64,000 nt of DNA from Laccaria trichodermophora (taxonomy: Eukaryota > Basidiomycota > Agaricomycetes > Agaricales > Hydnangiaceae): NCBI GenBank assembly GCA_018417955.1, contig JACTVC010000003.1, forward strand, positions 1,674,001-1,738,000, given 5' to 3'. Both the position numbers and the translations under genes were made by a program. This document shows positions 10,111 to 21,900 of the stretch, piece after piece (the stretch's first letter is position 1; every line of letters starts with the position of its first letter). Below the pieces are notes generated by a model, which was not told the DNA's origin, ran no database searches, and saw only the letters and a program-made list of their open reading frames with translations.

Positions 10111-11795
10111 ATGTTACTTCCTAATGGCCATGACAAGCGCTTTGCCCCAAGTCTCCATGGGAAACAACGATCAAACGACATGACCTGGGGTATACAGGCG
10201 GGCAGGCTCCCCATGTATAGTCCAGTCTGGACAAATGATAAGCCTTGGTTGCAGAAATCAGCTTCTGTTCTCGTTGCCGGACTCGATGGACTCAGAATAT
10301 CTGCTCAACGTCATCTTCCATCTTCATCGGGAAGAGCGAGTCGCTCACTCACAAGCGCCCCATCCTCGACGACATCGAATATCACCTTCGTTCTATTATG
10401 TGGGCTTTGGTACGCTACCTCCGCCATCTCATCTAATACTGGCAAGGCTATCTTGAACCAGTTTCGTTACCCCATAACCCTCACCTTCGTGCAATTTGGC
10501 TTCGTTGCCTTCTACTGCCTATTATTCATGTCCCCCCTCGTTCGCTTGTCCAGATTGCGGATGCCGACAAAAAACATCATACAAAGCACATTTCCCATGG
10601 GCCTATTCCAAGTGGGCGGTCACATCTTTTCCAGCATCGCCATTTCACGCATCCCCGTCAGCACGGTACACACCATCAAAGTGGGTTTTGATACACTTCG
10701 CATGTTTGCGCGCTTATTGAGAGATGACAGGCACTATCTCCCTTATTCACCGTAGCCGCGTACGCTCTCCTCTTTGGAGTCAGTTACTCGAGCAAAACAT
10801 ACATTTCACTTCTTCCGCTCACCATCGGCGTCATGCTGGCATGTTCGTTCGATGTATCGGCATCAAACGCTACAGGCCTTCTCTGTGCCTTTGGTTCTGC
10901 TCTTGTCTTTGTGAGCTCTAATATCTTCTTCAAGAAGATTATGCCGTCAAACACAGGCGGTTTATCGCAACCCACCTCGCACAAGCTTGACAAGATGAAT
11001 CTCCTCCTATACTCCTCTGGAATGGCATTTATCTTGATGATCCCTATTTGGGCGTACTACGATCTTCCCCTGTTCCTGAGGAATAATTCGGAGCACCTCG
11101 TTCATCCCTCTCATGGCCATTCTGCACCCCACTCTGTGACGTATTATTTCTTTATGAATGGTACAGTCCATTACGCCCAGAATATCATTGCCTTCGTCAT
11201 TCTATCATCGACCTCTCCCGTCACCTACTCGATTGCGTCGCTCATCAAACGGGTGGTGGTGATCTGCATCGCTATTGTCTGGTTTAACCAAACCGTCCAT
11301 CCCATTCAAGCGTTTGGGATCGTTACGACATTCACCGGCCTCTACATGTACAACAATGCAAAGGCAGACGTTGAGAAGGGTGAAAAGAAGATGCGAAGAA
11401 TAGAGGCAACGAGAGACATGATGTTGCCTACCACCAAGGAAGAATCTCGGATGATGTTAGGGTCAGAAACCCCTCCGGAGCAAAGCCTACCCAACATCAA
11501 TGTCGCAGAAGCATCTGGTATGGGTCGCCCAGCCGCGTATGGCCGTCCGAGAGGCGTATCTGTTTCTCATCCACCTTCTACTCATAATCACCACCTTCAC
11601 CGCTCAAATGCATCGCCAACAAATCTCTTTATCAAAACTGTGGACACGAGTATACCAACGATAAAGGAAAATCATATAGCATCTCCTGTGGATTCCTATC
11701 CGTCTCCGCCTCCTTCAATTGACTCCCCTTCGTCGAACGTCCTGCCTTTACCATCTAACCATGCGATACATCCCCATCATCTGGCCGTTGCATAA
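10111..11795 (+). CDS. Triose-phosphate transporter (TPT/SLC35E, SLY41-like) family protein
   Basis: A nucleotide-sugar/triose-phosphate transporter-family membrane protein, probably of the secretory pathway, related to yeast SLY41. Two exons (10111-10680, 10731-11795; 50-bp GT-AG intron) give 544 residues. About ten hydrophobic segments are visible, including FVLLCGLWYATSAISSNTGK, TLTFVQFGFVAFYCLLFMSP and FPMGLFQVGGHIFSSIA. The typical TPT half-site STVHTIK is followed after the intron by ALSPLFTVAAYALLFG. The second EamA-like half includes SSTSPVTYSIASLIKRVVV and QAFGIVTTFTGLYMYN. A long polar tail of about 150 residues, rich in Ser, Pro and His, follows. The substrate cannot be read from sequence. 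An internal ATG at 10180 is an alternative start. Confidence 0.87.
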
Positions 11796-12579
11796 TGCTG
11801 GCAGCTTGCTCCCTATCTTACTCGCTCAAGATCATACCACAGCATGATTGGTCTCTTACATAGTACCCCCACGTTTTTTGTTATGATATAGAGTTCCACG
11901 GACCACTTCGCCTCGAACTTTTAGTTGTATCTTATGCTAGGGTCGCATAAGAACCTTCCTCATTCGCAGACTCGACTCCATTAAAATTTGTGTTGTTATT
12001 TATTACTCGGAGAAGAGCACTAATGGAAAAAGTGGGCGAATTAAAAAGTCCCGAGTATCCGTCCGTCCTTGAGAAGGTTAAAAGAAGCAAAAATGAAGTC
12101 CTTGCCTGACCTGGACCAAGCCGACCCGTAAACCTTCTACAATATTGTCGCCAAGACCACAACACGGAGCAAAAACTGGAGCCATTCCTGAGGGATCAAA
12201 AGATAGAAAAAGGTGCTTCTAGAGAGATAAAAACCACTAGCGATTAAGAAATCAGAGAAGACGACAATTGATGTATATAGAACGGTTACGAAGGAAAAAA
12301 ACGTAGCCTGAGCAACAGCATAAGGGAAGCCTGGTGTTTGGGATTCGAGCAACACCGATGAATCACCAGATTCAGACCATAAGGAAGCCGCGAAAGAAGT
12401 GAGTGCAGTTTATAATCCTGTACATATGTTGGGTTTGGTACGTTCAGCACAAATTGAGAGCGTGACAGTGTCACATGTCCCCAATTTTTCGCACGTGTTG
12501 ACACTGAGGGTAACCAAAAGTCTCCCGCCAACGAGCTCATCGACATCCTCAAGACTCCTCAAGCACACTACATAACAAT
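11796..12579. other. Intergenic region between the TPT-type transporter and RPS4
   Basis: AT-rich 3' flank followed by the RPS4 upstream region. A minus-strand open frame of 88 residues (12286-12552) and overlapping shorter frames exist, but their composition looks non-coding and no family match was seen. Confidence 0.4.
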
Positions 12580-13700
12580 ATGGTCCGTACAATCCATCTG
12601 AATGCACCAAAAGGGATTGTTGCAGTGGTTTATTCTGCGGATTTTCGGTTGGGGGCGTTGGATGGATCGATGAACGACTGGATGAGCCTGCAGCACTTCC
12701 CCTAGGTCACCTATGAATCCGCATGAAAAGCTGACTTTCACAACTCTCATAGGCTCGGGGACCCAAAAAGCACTTGAAGCGTCTCGCCGCGCCCTCGTCA
12801 TGGATGTTGGATAAACTGAGTGGAACATACGTACGCGACCACCTGCACTCACGCGAAAAGTTGGTTGAATAATCTGGACGATTTGACAGGCTCCCCGCCC
12901 TTCCCCCGGCCCCCACAAACTCCGCGAATCCCTCCCCCTTACTGTCTTCCTTCGCAATAGGCTAAAGTACGCGCTGACTGGCCGTGAAGTTACCGCAATC
13001 GTCAAGCAACGCTTGATCAAAATTGACGGCAAGGTCCGCACCGATCCCACCTACCCCGCTGGGTTCATGGGTTAGTCGATTTTTTTTTGCTCTGGAAGGA
13101 CTTCCGTTTCTAATCAGACTATAGATGTCATATCAATTGAAAAATCTGGCGAGCACTTCCGTCTCCTGTACGACGTCAAGGGCCGTTTTACCATTCACCG
13201 CATCACCCCCGAGGAGGCCAACTACAAGCTCTTAAAAGTCCGTAGAGTTGCCATCGGTGCCCGTGGTGTCCCGCACATCGTCACACACGACGGCCGAACC
13301 ATCCGTTACCCCGATCCTCTCATCCAGGTGAACGACACCGTTAAGTTCGATCTTGAGCAAGGCAAGATCACCGACTACGTCAAATTCGACACCGGCAACA
13401 TTGTCATGATCACTGGCGGGCGTAACATGGGCAGGGCTGGTGTCATCGTTCACAGGGAGAAGCATATCGGTGGATTTGATATTGTACATGTCAAGGACTC
13501 TCTGGACAGGACATTTGCCACGCGGTATGTTCTTCATGATATATATTTAGTTCTATTTTCAACGGTTTTACAGGGTGACCAACATCTTTGTCATCGGTGA
13601 GGGTATCAAGCCCTGGATCTCACTGCCCAAAGGCAAGGGTACCAAGCTCACGATTTCAGAAGAGAGGGATGTCAAGAGAAAGCAACGGGCCGAGCAATAG
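12580..13700 (+). CDS. RPS4: 40S ribosomal protein eS4 (RPS4)
   Basis: Cytosolic small-subunit ribosomal protein of normal length (about 262 residues). As in RPL43, the first exon is just the ATG (12580-12582), followed by a GTCCGT donor. The second exon starts at 12753 with [18 protein letters not shown]. The S4 RNA-binding part reads [20 protein letters not shown], the eS4 core [16 protein letters not shown], and the KOW region [17 protein letters not shown]. The protein ends [17 protein letters not shown]. The first intron, 170 bp, is three times longer than any other in this gene (the rest are about 50-60 bp), as is frequent for regulatory first introns of ribosomal-protein genes. The gene is convergent with PSO2, 158 bp apart. 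Confidence 0.95.
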
Positions 13701-13858
13701 ATGGAGGTCACATTATGACTATACTTCTTTTTTTTCTCATGCCTATGCCATGTATGTCTCTATATGTGACAGCGCAGCTTCATACGCTTTTCCAGCTATC
13801 TACCTCTCTTCTATTCGATGCCATATCATGCTGTCGAGATACTTAGGCAACGGCCTAT

Positions 13859-16416
13859 TTACCAATAATCGGGATGTCGATGTGGTACAACAGTGGTTGC
13901 ACCACGTTTTTTTCTTTCCGCTTCCCATCTGGAAACCCATTTTGCCATCTTTCCGCGGCTGGTCTCGCTGCCGACGTTTACGGTTGCGATCATTTTGACC
14001 CAATCGAAGGACATGGCGAAGCATGTGAGTTCGTAAAAGGATGAGTGCTCAGAATATGGAACAGATATTATTTGCAGGGTTGACGTAGGTTTTCCGGACG
14101 GTCTTAGATCCGCACATGTAAAGTTTTTCTGTTGAGTACGAGCCAGGGTGCAGGCGACTGATGGCAGCTGGTCCGCGCCTGCCGCTTGACTGAATCTAAC
14201 AATGGTTTAAATGGAGTCATGCGAGATCCGAACTGGAAAGCACTGACGTCCAGCCCGTGGGTCGAAATCCTACAACTTTGGTATACGATCCCTTAAATCG
14301 ATCCAGATACGTCTTGAGGCCATCAGAGGTGATCATTCCTAGCGGAACAAGGTGGACCTTAGCGTCCATCGGCTTTGACGTTAACAGTGCGTTTAATTCG
14401 GGATCTTCCTGACATCGAAGAATTGCAGATTTGCGGGCATCACAATATATTTTAGTCTTGAGTGCGTGAGCAATGGCTACGTGAAGGGGAACAGTCAAGA
14501 GGAAAGCAGGCTGAGTAATGAATTCAACTCGCCCTTCACAATCCGTTCCTTGCCAATGGAATATGTCCTGAAAAATACATCCATCGGTTGAAAGGAAACA
14601 CAAGTTGGAAAGGGCCTTACCCGACAACGACCAAGGGATGAATATCCACCTCTTTGTGTTTGCTTTTCCCGATGGAACTTAGGGGTTTCAGCCAGGAAGC
14701 AATGGTAGCGTTTCCCGCATCGATCGGTTGGTCCGACACCATTTTACGAGCAAATTCAGCACATGCGGAGATAACGAGTGGCTGGGGCGGGAAAGTGTAC
14801 TTTACGCGAGTTAGATGCGGATAGCCAGGGATGGATTTTGCGGATTCACCTTGGGATCTAGATATGTAGTGTCCAGATACACATGATCGATAGGTTTCCC
14901 CTTGACGGCTGGATGGACGACATGCCTTGGAGATGCACGAAAGTCACCGCAGTGGAGGTACCTGAATACTTTCGAGGATCCAATGAAAGGAGACTTGATA
15001 CGACTGTCTCCCGCATCGACAGTCTGAAGACCTTCAAAAAAGAAGAGGCAAGAGCCTGGACAGTGATTAGCCTCTATGAGAGTGACTTGCACGCCGTTCG
15101 TATTCGGAATGATTGTCGGGACATCCATTGGCAGCGGGTGTACCCATTTGCGGTCAACCGATAGCATGTGTATGATCAGGTTCGCAGTCCATTGAGAACA
15201 GTATATAGGACCGCTTTGCCAGGTAGAGGAGAGGTTGGTGTAGTGGTCAGAATGTGCATGCCTAGTAGAGGTTTCAGCTCTGTAATCAGACAACGGAGCA
15301 ACATAGAACCAACGTCAGAAAATAAGCAGTTACGCCGGGAATGGTGCCATAACGAAATGCGTCAACAGCAATTGGCATGCCTTGCATTACCTTGTAAAAT
15401 GGGGCTTTCCTACGACCGCCATTAGCCTTGACAACGCGAAAAGATTTTTCTTCAGCTACAGCAGCCTCTTTCCAAGCTTCATTGTCTCTATTCGATGTCA
15501 TTAGAATGGAGAACGCATTACTCTCACTGCGCCTTTGTTTGTTACTGCAGCCCGCAACCTCACGATCAACAGGTGATTCGAGGGGTAAGGAAGAGGTAGA
15601 ACCAAGTTTTTCCTGCCTTGACTTCAATCTGTTTCTGGACAGATCCAAGCATGAAGGAACAGGACTTTGGAGAATTTTCTAACGATATGCATCAAGTTCT
15701 GACTCATTTTCGAGGACAGTGAAGAACCTCACAAGCGTAGAGGTAGAAATTGATGTGGCTTCTAGACATAGGTCGACCGATTCATCGGCAACGTCGCAGT
15801 CGCCTGTGGCATGCACCACTTTTTCATCATCGCCCATTTCCCAGTCGTCCAACGTCAGGTCAATGTCCACTTCAGCTTCGCCACTAAAATTCGGCTTCGA
15901 AGAGACCTTTGAGGGGAGCTCAGGAACATTGAATTTTGACGGCCCCGGCGCGCGCTGGTTACGATCATCTAGAACCATCTTGTCAAAACGGGACGCGTTA
16001 TAACAAGGTTTCACGGGTGTAACACGCGTATTAGACCCCAATAGAAGTGTAGGAACCCCGAAGCTGAGTGGTGCTGACGTCGATGAAGATTCATGGCAAA
16101 TATCGCGTTTGAGGCGGCCCTTGGTGCTGAAACTTGCTTCGCTCCTAATAGCCACGGATGCCTGTTGGATAGAGCTAGCAGGTAATTCTCCTGCATTTAA
16201 TTTCCTCCGTTTTAAGGCGCGAGTCGCGTCAATGACTCCAGACTCCTCGTCATCTGAGTCGTCAATGACAATAACCTCTTGGGAAATAAGCTTCTGTTTC
16301 TGAATCCGTTTATCTGGTGTCACTTCTCCAACGATTTTGGAACTGAAAAAGTCGAGCAACGTGATGCTTGATGACGATGCTTGAATGACCTTTTTCTTCT
16401 GCTTTGTCGCTGGCAT
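13859..16416 (-). CDS. PSO2: PSO2/SNM1 DNA interstrand cross-link repair nuclease
   Basis: A metallo-beta-lactamase/beta-CASP 5'-exonuclease that acts in the nucleus on DNA interstrand cross-links. The N-terminal ~270 residues are disordered, with acidic patches such as [13 protein letters not shown]. The start was set at 16416 ([12 protein letters not shown]); the open frame extends 25 residues further upstream. The catalytic core shows the metal motif [10 protein letters not shown], then [29 protein letters not shown] and YLDTTYLDP. The beta-CASP part shows [32 protein letters not shown] and GFRPTGW. The end, [20 protein letters not shown] through [12 protein letters not shown] to [10 protein letters not shown], needs splices after GWT and stops at 13859. 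All key motifs are present and no break was seen. The splice just after GWT was not fixed exactly. Confidence 0.92.
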
Positions 16417-16763
16417 GGTCTGAATCAAGTGAAACTGTTGGTCCGTAGTGAAGAACTTGCTTATCTGAAGTTCATTGCCACGCCATATCATCGAACGTCA
16501 CGAGACCATACATTCTGACCACCCGAACAATGACGGGCCTGTTAGGCACACTGCCCTTACGCTCAACAGTAGGTGCCATCCAGTTACACTTGTCGTTCAA
16601 CGTCTGACATCCTTATTACTTGAAGCGTTTGAACAGGACGTTACTAAGGGGTTTTTCATATCGAACCATATTCCACCATTCTAGCATAAATGTGTCGCCA
16701 TCTCTTCTCAGGTTGGGTAACTCGGAGTTGCCTCACTGCCATCGCGACCATCGCCTCACCATC
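16417..16763. promoter_or_regulatory. Divergent upstream region of PSO2 and the class III aminotransferase
   Basis: 347 bp between two divergent starts. The open frame of the aminotransferase continues upstream to 16620 and would add RTLLRGFSYRTIFHHSS, an Arg-rich stretch like a mitochondrial presequence, but it has no in-frame ATG there. A distant upstream exon supplying one is possible. Confidence 0.4.
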
Positions 16764-18739
16764 ATGACTTCTGCTGTTGAGAAAAGTGTCTCACAGGCTG
16801 CCAAACCCACCTATATTCTGCATAGAACACCCTGGCGGCCTCCAGTAGCTGTTGCAGCGCAAGGCATTTACGTGGACCTGGAAAATGGTCAGCGCCTTAT
16901 TGATGCTGTTGGTGGAGCAGCTGTCGCATGCATCGGCAATGGTCATCCAAGGGTAGTTCAAGCTCTCAAAGATCAGGTCGATAAGGTTTCATGTCAGCCG
17001 TCCTTATTCCGAGGACACTTCCTTTTACTCAACCAGCCATAGATGTTTACAACATGCAACTGTCGAACCAACCGGCCGAAGCACTTGCGAAAAAATTGGT
17101 CGACAGCAGCAAGGGTGCCTTCGCACTCTGTGGTTTTGCTTCTGGAGGTAAGAACGACACCTCAGCTGTTGCCGAGCGAACGCCATGTAAAATATAACAC
17201 AGGCTCTGAGGCCATGGAGAGTGTCCTCAAGCTCGCCCGGCAGGCATGTTTTCCATAAAATAAATAAACGTCTCTTATTGAATTTACCTTGTGCAGTATG
17301 TGGTGGAGACAGGTCAACCCAAACGCAAGAACGTCATTGCTCGGCAAATGTCGTTCCATGGGAATACCCTCGGAACATTGTCTTGCGCGTTCCACCCCAC
17401 AAGGCGCGCGCCTTATGAAGCTATTTTAGATCACGACAATTTTCATCATGTTTCTCCCGCCTTTTACAAGCGCTATCGAAACCAGAATGAAACAGAAGAA
17501 CAATATGTTGAACGGTTGAAAAAAGAGTTGGACGATAAATTTGTTGCCCTTGGTCCTGAAACAGTCATCGGGTGTGAGCATGCAGTCTGGCCTTATCATT
17601 CGTCTGACTTCATCAGAGGACACAGTTGTTGCAGAAACTGTTGTCGGAGCCTCGACCGGCGTCGTTGCTGCTCCAAAAGGTTACTTCAAAGGCAAGGGGC
17701 TCGATTGGTCAATCGCTTGAGCTGAACCATCTCACTAGCTATGAAGTCTGTCTGCGACAAATACGGAGCATTGTTCATCCTTGATGAGGTATGTGACGTT
17801 AGTATGTAATTGTTGCTGCTTGAATAGTCCACCAGGTTATGAGTGGAATGGGCCGTTCGTGGTTCTCGACTTTGTGTCCAAACTATCATTTAATCCACCA
17901 TGACCCGTTAGGTATGGGAACACTGCATGCTTGGGAATCATTTGGTGATGGGATCGCCGTGAGCCTCGTCAACTGCCCATTCCACTTAGATTTTGAAAGT
18001 TGTATAGCCTGATATCCAAGCTGTGGCCAAGGGATTGGGAGGAGGGTCAGATTTGTCTTTTTCAACTCTGGGGACAGATTATTGACAGCCTAGCAAGGTA
18101 TGCCACCATCGGTGCAATTCTCATATCACAAAAGATCGCTAACGGGATCCGCGACAACTCTGGACTATGGAAACACGGACACACATACCAGGTATAGCGA
18201 ACCCTTGAGTAGACAGCGCAGTGATTCAATGATTCATACAGGCCCATCCCTTAGCATGCGCAGCCGCTCTCGCTGTCCAAGAAGTCATTGAATCTGAGAA
18301 CCTGCTAGAAAATATCCGAGTTCAGGGAGCTTATCTAAGTATAGGCAGTAAGACTCGTCATCTTGTGTTTTTCTAACGCGTCGCTTCAGAGCATTTATTG
18401 CAAGAGCGCCTAACTGGGCCTAATGCGTTAGCCGCCCCATTCGTCTTTGACATTCGCGGGAGCGGTGGGTTCTGGGGAATTGAGTTTGATCTTACAGGTT
18501 CGGCTGCAGCCTCTTTGAATCTGAGAGGAGAACCACTCGCTATGGCCATTCAAGCTCGTGCTTTGGAGAACGGCCTCATCGTCATGGGCATGACGGGCGT
18601 TGCCAACTTGGAAGGGACGCGAGGCGACGTAATCATTCTAGCGCCTGCTTACAACGTGACGAAAGAAGAGATAGACAAGATTGTCGAGGTGTTTGTGGAG
18701 AGTGTTGAAGAAGTATTGAAGGAGTCAGCTGTGGTCTAG
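16764..18739 (+). CDS. Class III PLP-dependent aminotransferase
   Basis: A fold-type I omega-aminotransferase-like enzyme. It starts MTSAVEKSVSQAAK and has RPPVAVAAQGIYVDLENG and IDAVGGAAVACIGNGHP near the N-terminus, then YVYNMQLSNQPAEALAKKL after a 69-bp intron with donor GTCAGC. The PLP-phosphate loop is GGSEAMESVLKLAR. The block RQMSFHGNTLGTLSCAFHP and GFVAETVVGASTGVVAAPKG follow. LFILDEVMSGMGRMGTLHAW has the PLP-ring Asp, and DIQAVAKGLGGGYATIG has the Schiff-base Lys. GHTYQAHPLACAAALAVQEV and the C-domain end at 18739. About 470 residues in at least nine exons. The intron at 17692-17738 uses a GC donor (GCAAGG). The substrate cannot be told. Family members act in amino-acid, GABA or biotin metabolism. 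Confidence 0.88.
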
Positions 18740-18957
18740 ATTAGCTATGTTATATAGTTGCTCCGAGCAGCCGAACCGTTATGGCTGAGTCCGAGTTCGA
18801 GAGGGCACGCCACCCATGCTTATATAAGACAGGATTGCATTAGGGCGTTTGACAAGGTCAGACCTTTCTTCCGGACTTCCACAACCTTCTACGCTTGCTG
18901 TAGTCATTCCAGGTAGCTGCTCAGACGCCAGGATCGATGGCTGCGTGCATGTACTAA

Positions 18958-21900
18958 ATGGATTTACAACCAATCCATCAACAAGAAGCCACAAGCAGCT
19001 CCAGTGCATCCACCGCTCCCCAGGATTCGTTACCCACAGAATCGAAGGCTTTACGCTCAAGTGCAAGAGTAAAAGCAGCCAAACAGAAATCAAAGTCCAA
19101 GGGAAAGGGAAAGGAACGCGAGGTGAACGATATCGACCAACAACCATCAGCATCTTCCTCCGCACCATCAACGGAAACCACCGCCACCACAGCCGCAACT
19201 CGTAGTCGTGCCACCACCGGCTCGTCAAAGCAGAAACGTAGTCGGGAAGCTGCAATTGGAAAAGGAAAGGGTAAAGAAATCTCTGAAGAACTCCCCTCAC
19301 GTTCCGTTAAACGGTGCGTCGAATCTTCTCTTAAAATCGGATCACTGTGCTTTGCTTACTCTACTACCCTTCAGAATTCGTCGTAATACGTCCGCCACTA
19401 CAGCGCCTTTGTCAATCAACGAACCAATAAAGGATCACAAGGGGAAAAAACGAGCAGCGCCTGATTTAGACGACGAAGATAACGCCGGCCCCTCTTCTAA
19501 ACGATCCAGGACAACCGCATATTCTCTCCGATCCAACACCTCGTCACCCCAAGTTTTAGAAATGCCTAAAAAAACTAGGTAGAGTTCTCACCTTAACTCG
19601 TGACATTCCTGATCTAACAAGAATTGCTACAGACAATCCACGAGTAAGGGCAAAGCAGCGTTCAAGTCTAAGATGGCCATAGCTGGGCCCTCGAGACTCG
19701 AAGATGAAGATATTGATATGATTGACGCTGCTGAAACCGAGCTTCACAAGCAAGAAGACTTTGGTACAGAAGATCACGCAGGACCCATAGCAGAGGTCGA
19801 GGGGCCTAAAGAAGGGGGAGAGGTTGAGCCTGAGGGACATGGCATTAGTGGTGTGGATGATGATGGTGAGGACGATGATGACGATGAAGGAGGTGATGGC
19901 GATGATCTTCCTGGTGACGACGAAGGAATGATTCCATCTAGCGACGGCCCGCCAATCCCTGGTGGTCTGGACGAAACTGCCGCTATGGCGATCTTCGGTG
20001 ATTATCGTCAGTTCGGCTCTTACATGATGTCGCTATCATCGCGTCTCAAGACTATGTTGACGAACATCAAATCCACCGCGGATCCAACAACCCGTCTCGT
20101 TACCTTACAGGAGCTCAGCGAACTGCTTAGCATCAGCACTGAAGATACTTTGGCGGGCTCCTTTCAGGTTGAGCAGTTCGTCAGGGAGCTTGTCAAGATC
20201 CTAGGTGGCCGTGGGGCTGATGAAGATGAAGATGACGAAGGAGACGAGGAAAATGCTGAACAAGACGAGGATGCTGCCCTCGCTGCGGCTCTTGCCATGA
20301 GCACAGGTGGCAGCTTCCAGGGCGATGATAATCTGGAAGCGCAGGTCCTTGCTTGCCGATGCTTGGCAAACTTAATGGAGGCGCTTCCTGGTGTTGCCCA
20401 CACCGTCGTGTATCATGGAGCCATTCCTGTACTCTGCAGCAAGCTTATTGAGATATCATATATCGACTTAGCTGAGCAAACGCTGAGTGTAAGTTTCCAA
20501 TATTTACATAACTTCTTTTTTTTCTAATTGAGGATCCTAGACTATGGAAAAGATATCTGAAGAATTCCCCAGCTCGATTGTCAGGGAGGGGGGTCTCGCC
20601 GCGTTACTAAACTACCTAGATTTCTTTTCTATTGCAGTTCAACGAACCGCACTCCAAGCAGCGTCAAACTGCTGCCGAAACGTTTCTCCAGAGCACTTCC
20701 CAATGATTCATGGAGTGTGGCCAATCATCAGGAATTGTCTTTCCTATTCAGACCAACGACTCGTTGAATTTGCATGTCTTTGCGTTATACGGGTGGTTGA
20801 CTCCTACCACCGTGCTTCCGTTGAAAATCTTGAAGCTCTTGTAGACACTGCCCTAATCAGAGCTGTCAATCAGCTTCTGTTACCGGCGGGTGGCTCTCCA
20901 TTGATAGCGTCCAACACATACACTCTATTGTTGCGTGCGCTGGCCACTTCGGCGAGAGCTAGTCCCAAAATTACGGTTGCCCTCCTGGAGGCTGATATAG
21001 TCGACACTCTTTACCAAATTTTGACCGGGGTACTACCATCCGCTTCAGAAACAGCAGAGGGACAGGGAGCCGCCGCAGGAGGACAGGGATTAGGTGGTGG
21101 TCTTGCAGACATGACCATTATGGATAATCTGGCGCATCGACCAAAGGATCAAGTTGAAGAGGCCTTAAGTCTGATCTCGGAGTTATTACCGCCGCTACCT
21201 AAAGGTGAAGTAGTTCGTTTCATGTCACATCGCTTTTTCATTGAGGCCTATCTCCAGACGGCGTTTTCGATCACAAAGCATACACAGAAAAATCCCTGGC
21301 TCGTATGGTGAAAGCAAAAGCTAAAGCAGAAAGAGCTGCAGCCCGTCAAGCCCCACAACCGACACCCAGTCCAACGGTCATGCCGTCATTTGACACAGTG
21401 TCCGCGCCCCTTGCCGAGAACGAAGCATCTCCTGCTCCCGGCCCAGCATCGGAGGTAGCAGGACCAGAGTCTGAAGATGCTGCGGTTATTTCCGGTGTTA
21501 AGGACGTCGCTCCTGATCGTACAGAGATATTACGATCGACTCACGCCGTTGGCCGATTCATGCAGCTTTTGGTGCCGATTTTGATAGATGTCTACGCCGC
21601 CAGCGTGATCACCCCGGTCAGAATTAAAACACTCACTGGCTTATTGAAGGCTGTTAGCTTTATGGACGCTGACAGGCTCAAGAGCGTCCTAATGGTGAGG
21701 ACCCTTTTTACTCTTTTCATGTTCTGAATTGACCCCTTGTCTAGTTCGTACCCGTCGCGAGCTTCGCTTCATCGATCTTATCATCTAAAGATCACCCATC
21801 TCTTGTTATCGGTGCCCTTCAGTTAGTGGACTTGCTACTCGCAAAGCTACCCTCGCTGTACAAGCCAACTTTCCGCCGCGAAGGAGTCTTCCACGAAATA

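Noticed and set aside
12286..12552. 88-codon minus-strand frame upstream of RPS4
   Set aside because: No family resemblance and overlapping frames of similar size; it fits chance open frames in intergenic DNA.
12583..12752. C/D snoRNA in the RPS4 first intron
   Set aside because: ATGA and CTGA motifs are present, but neither fits the C and D box consensus well and no terminal stem pairs around them.
16620..16763. N-terminal extension of the aminotransferase with a presequence-like stretch
   Set aside because: The frame is open but has no ATG before 16764, so it was not included. An upstream exon would be needed.
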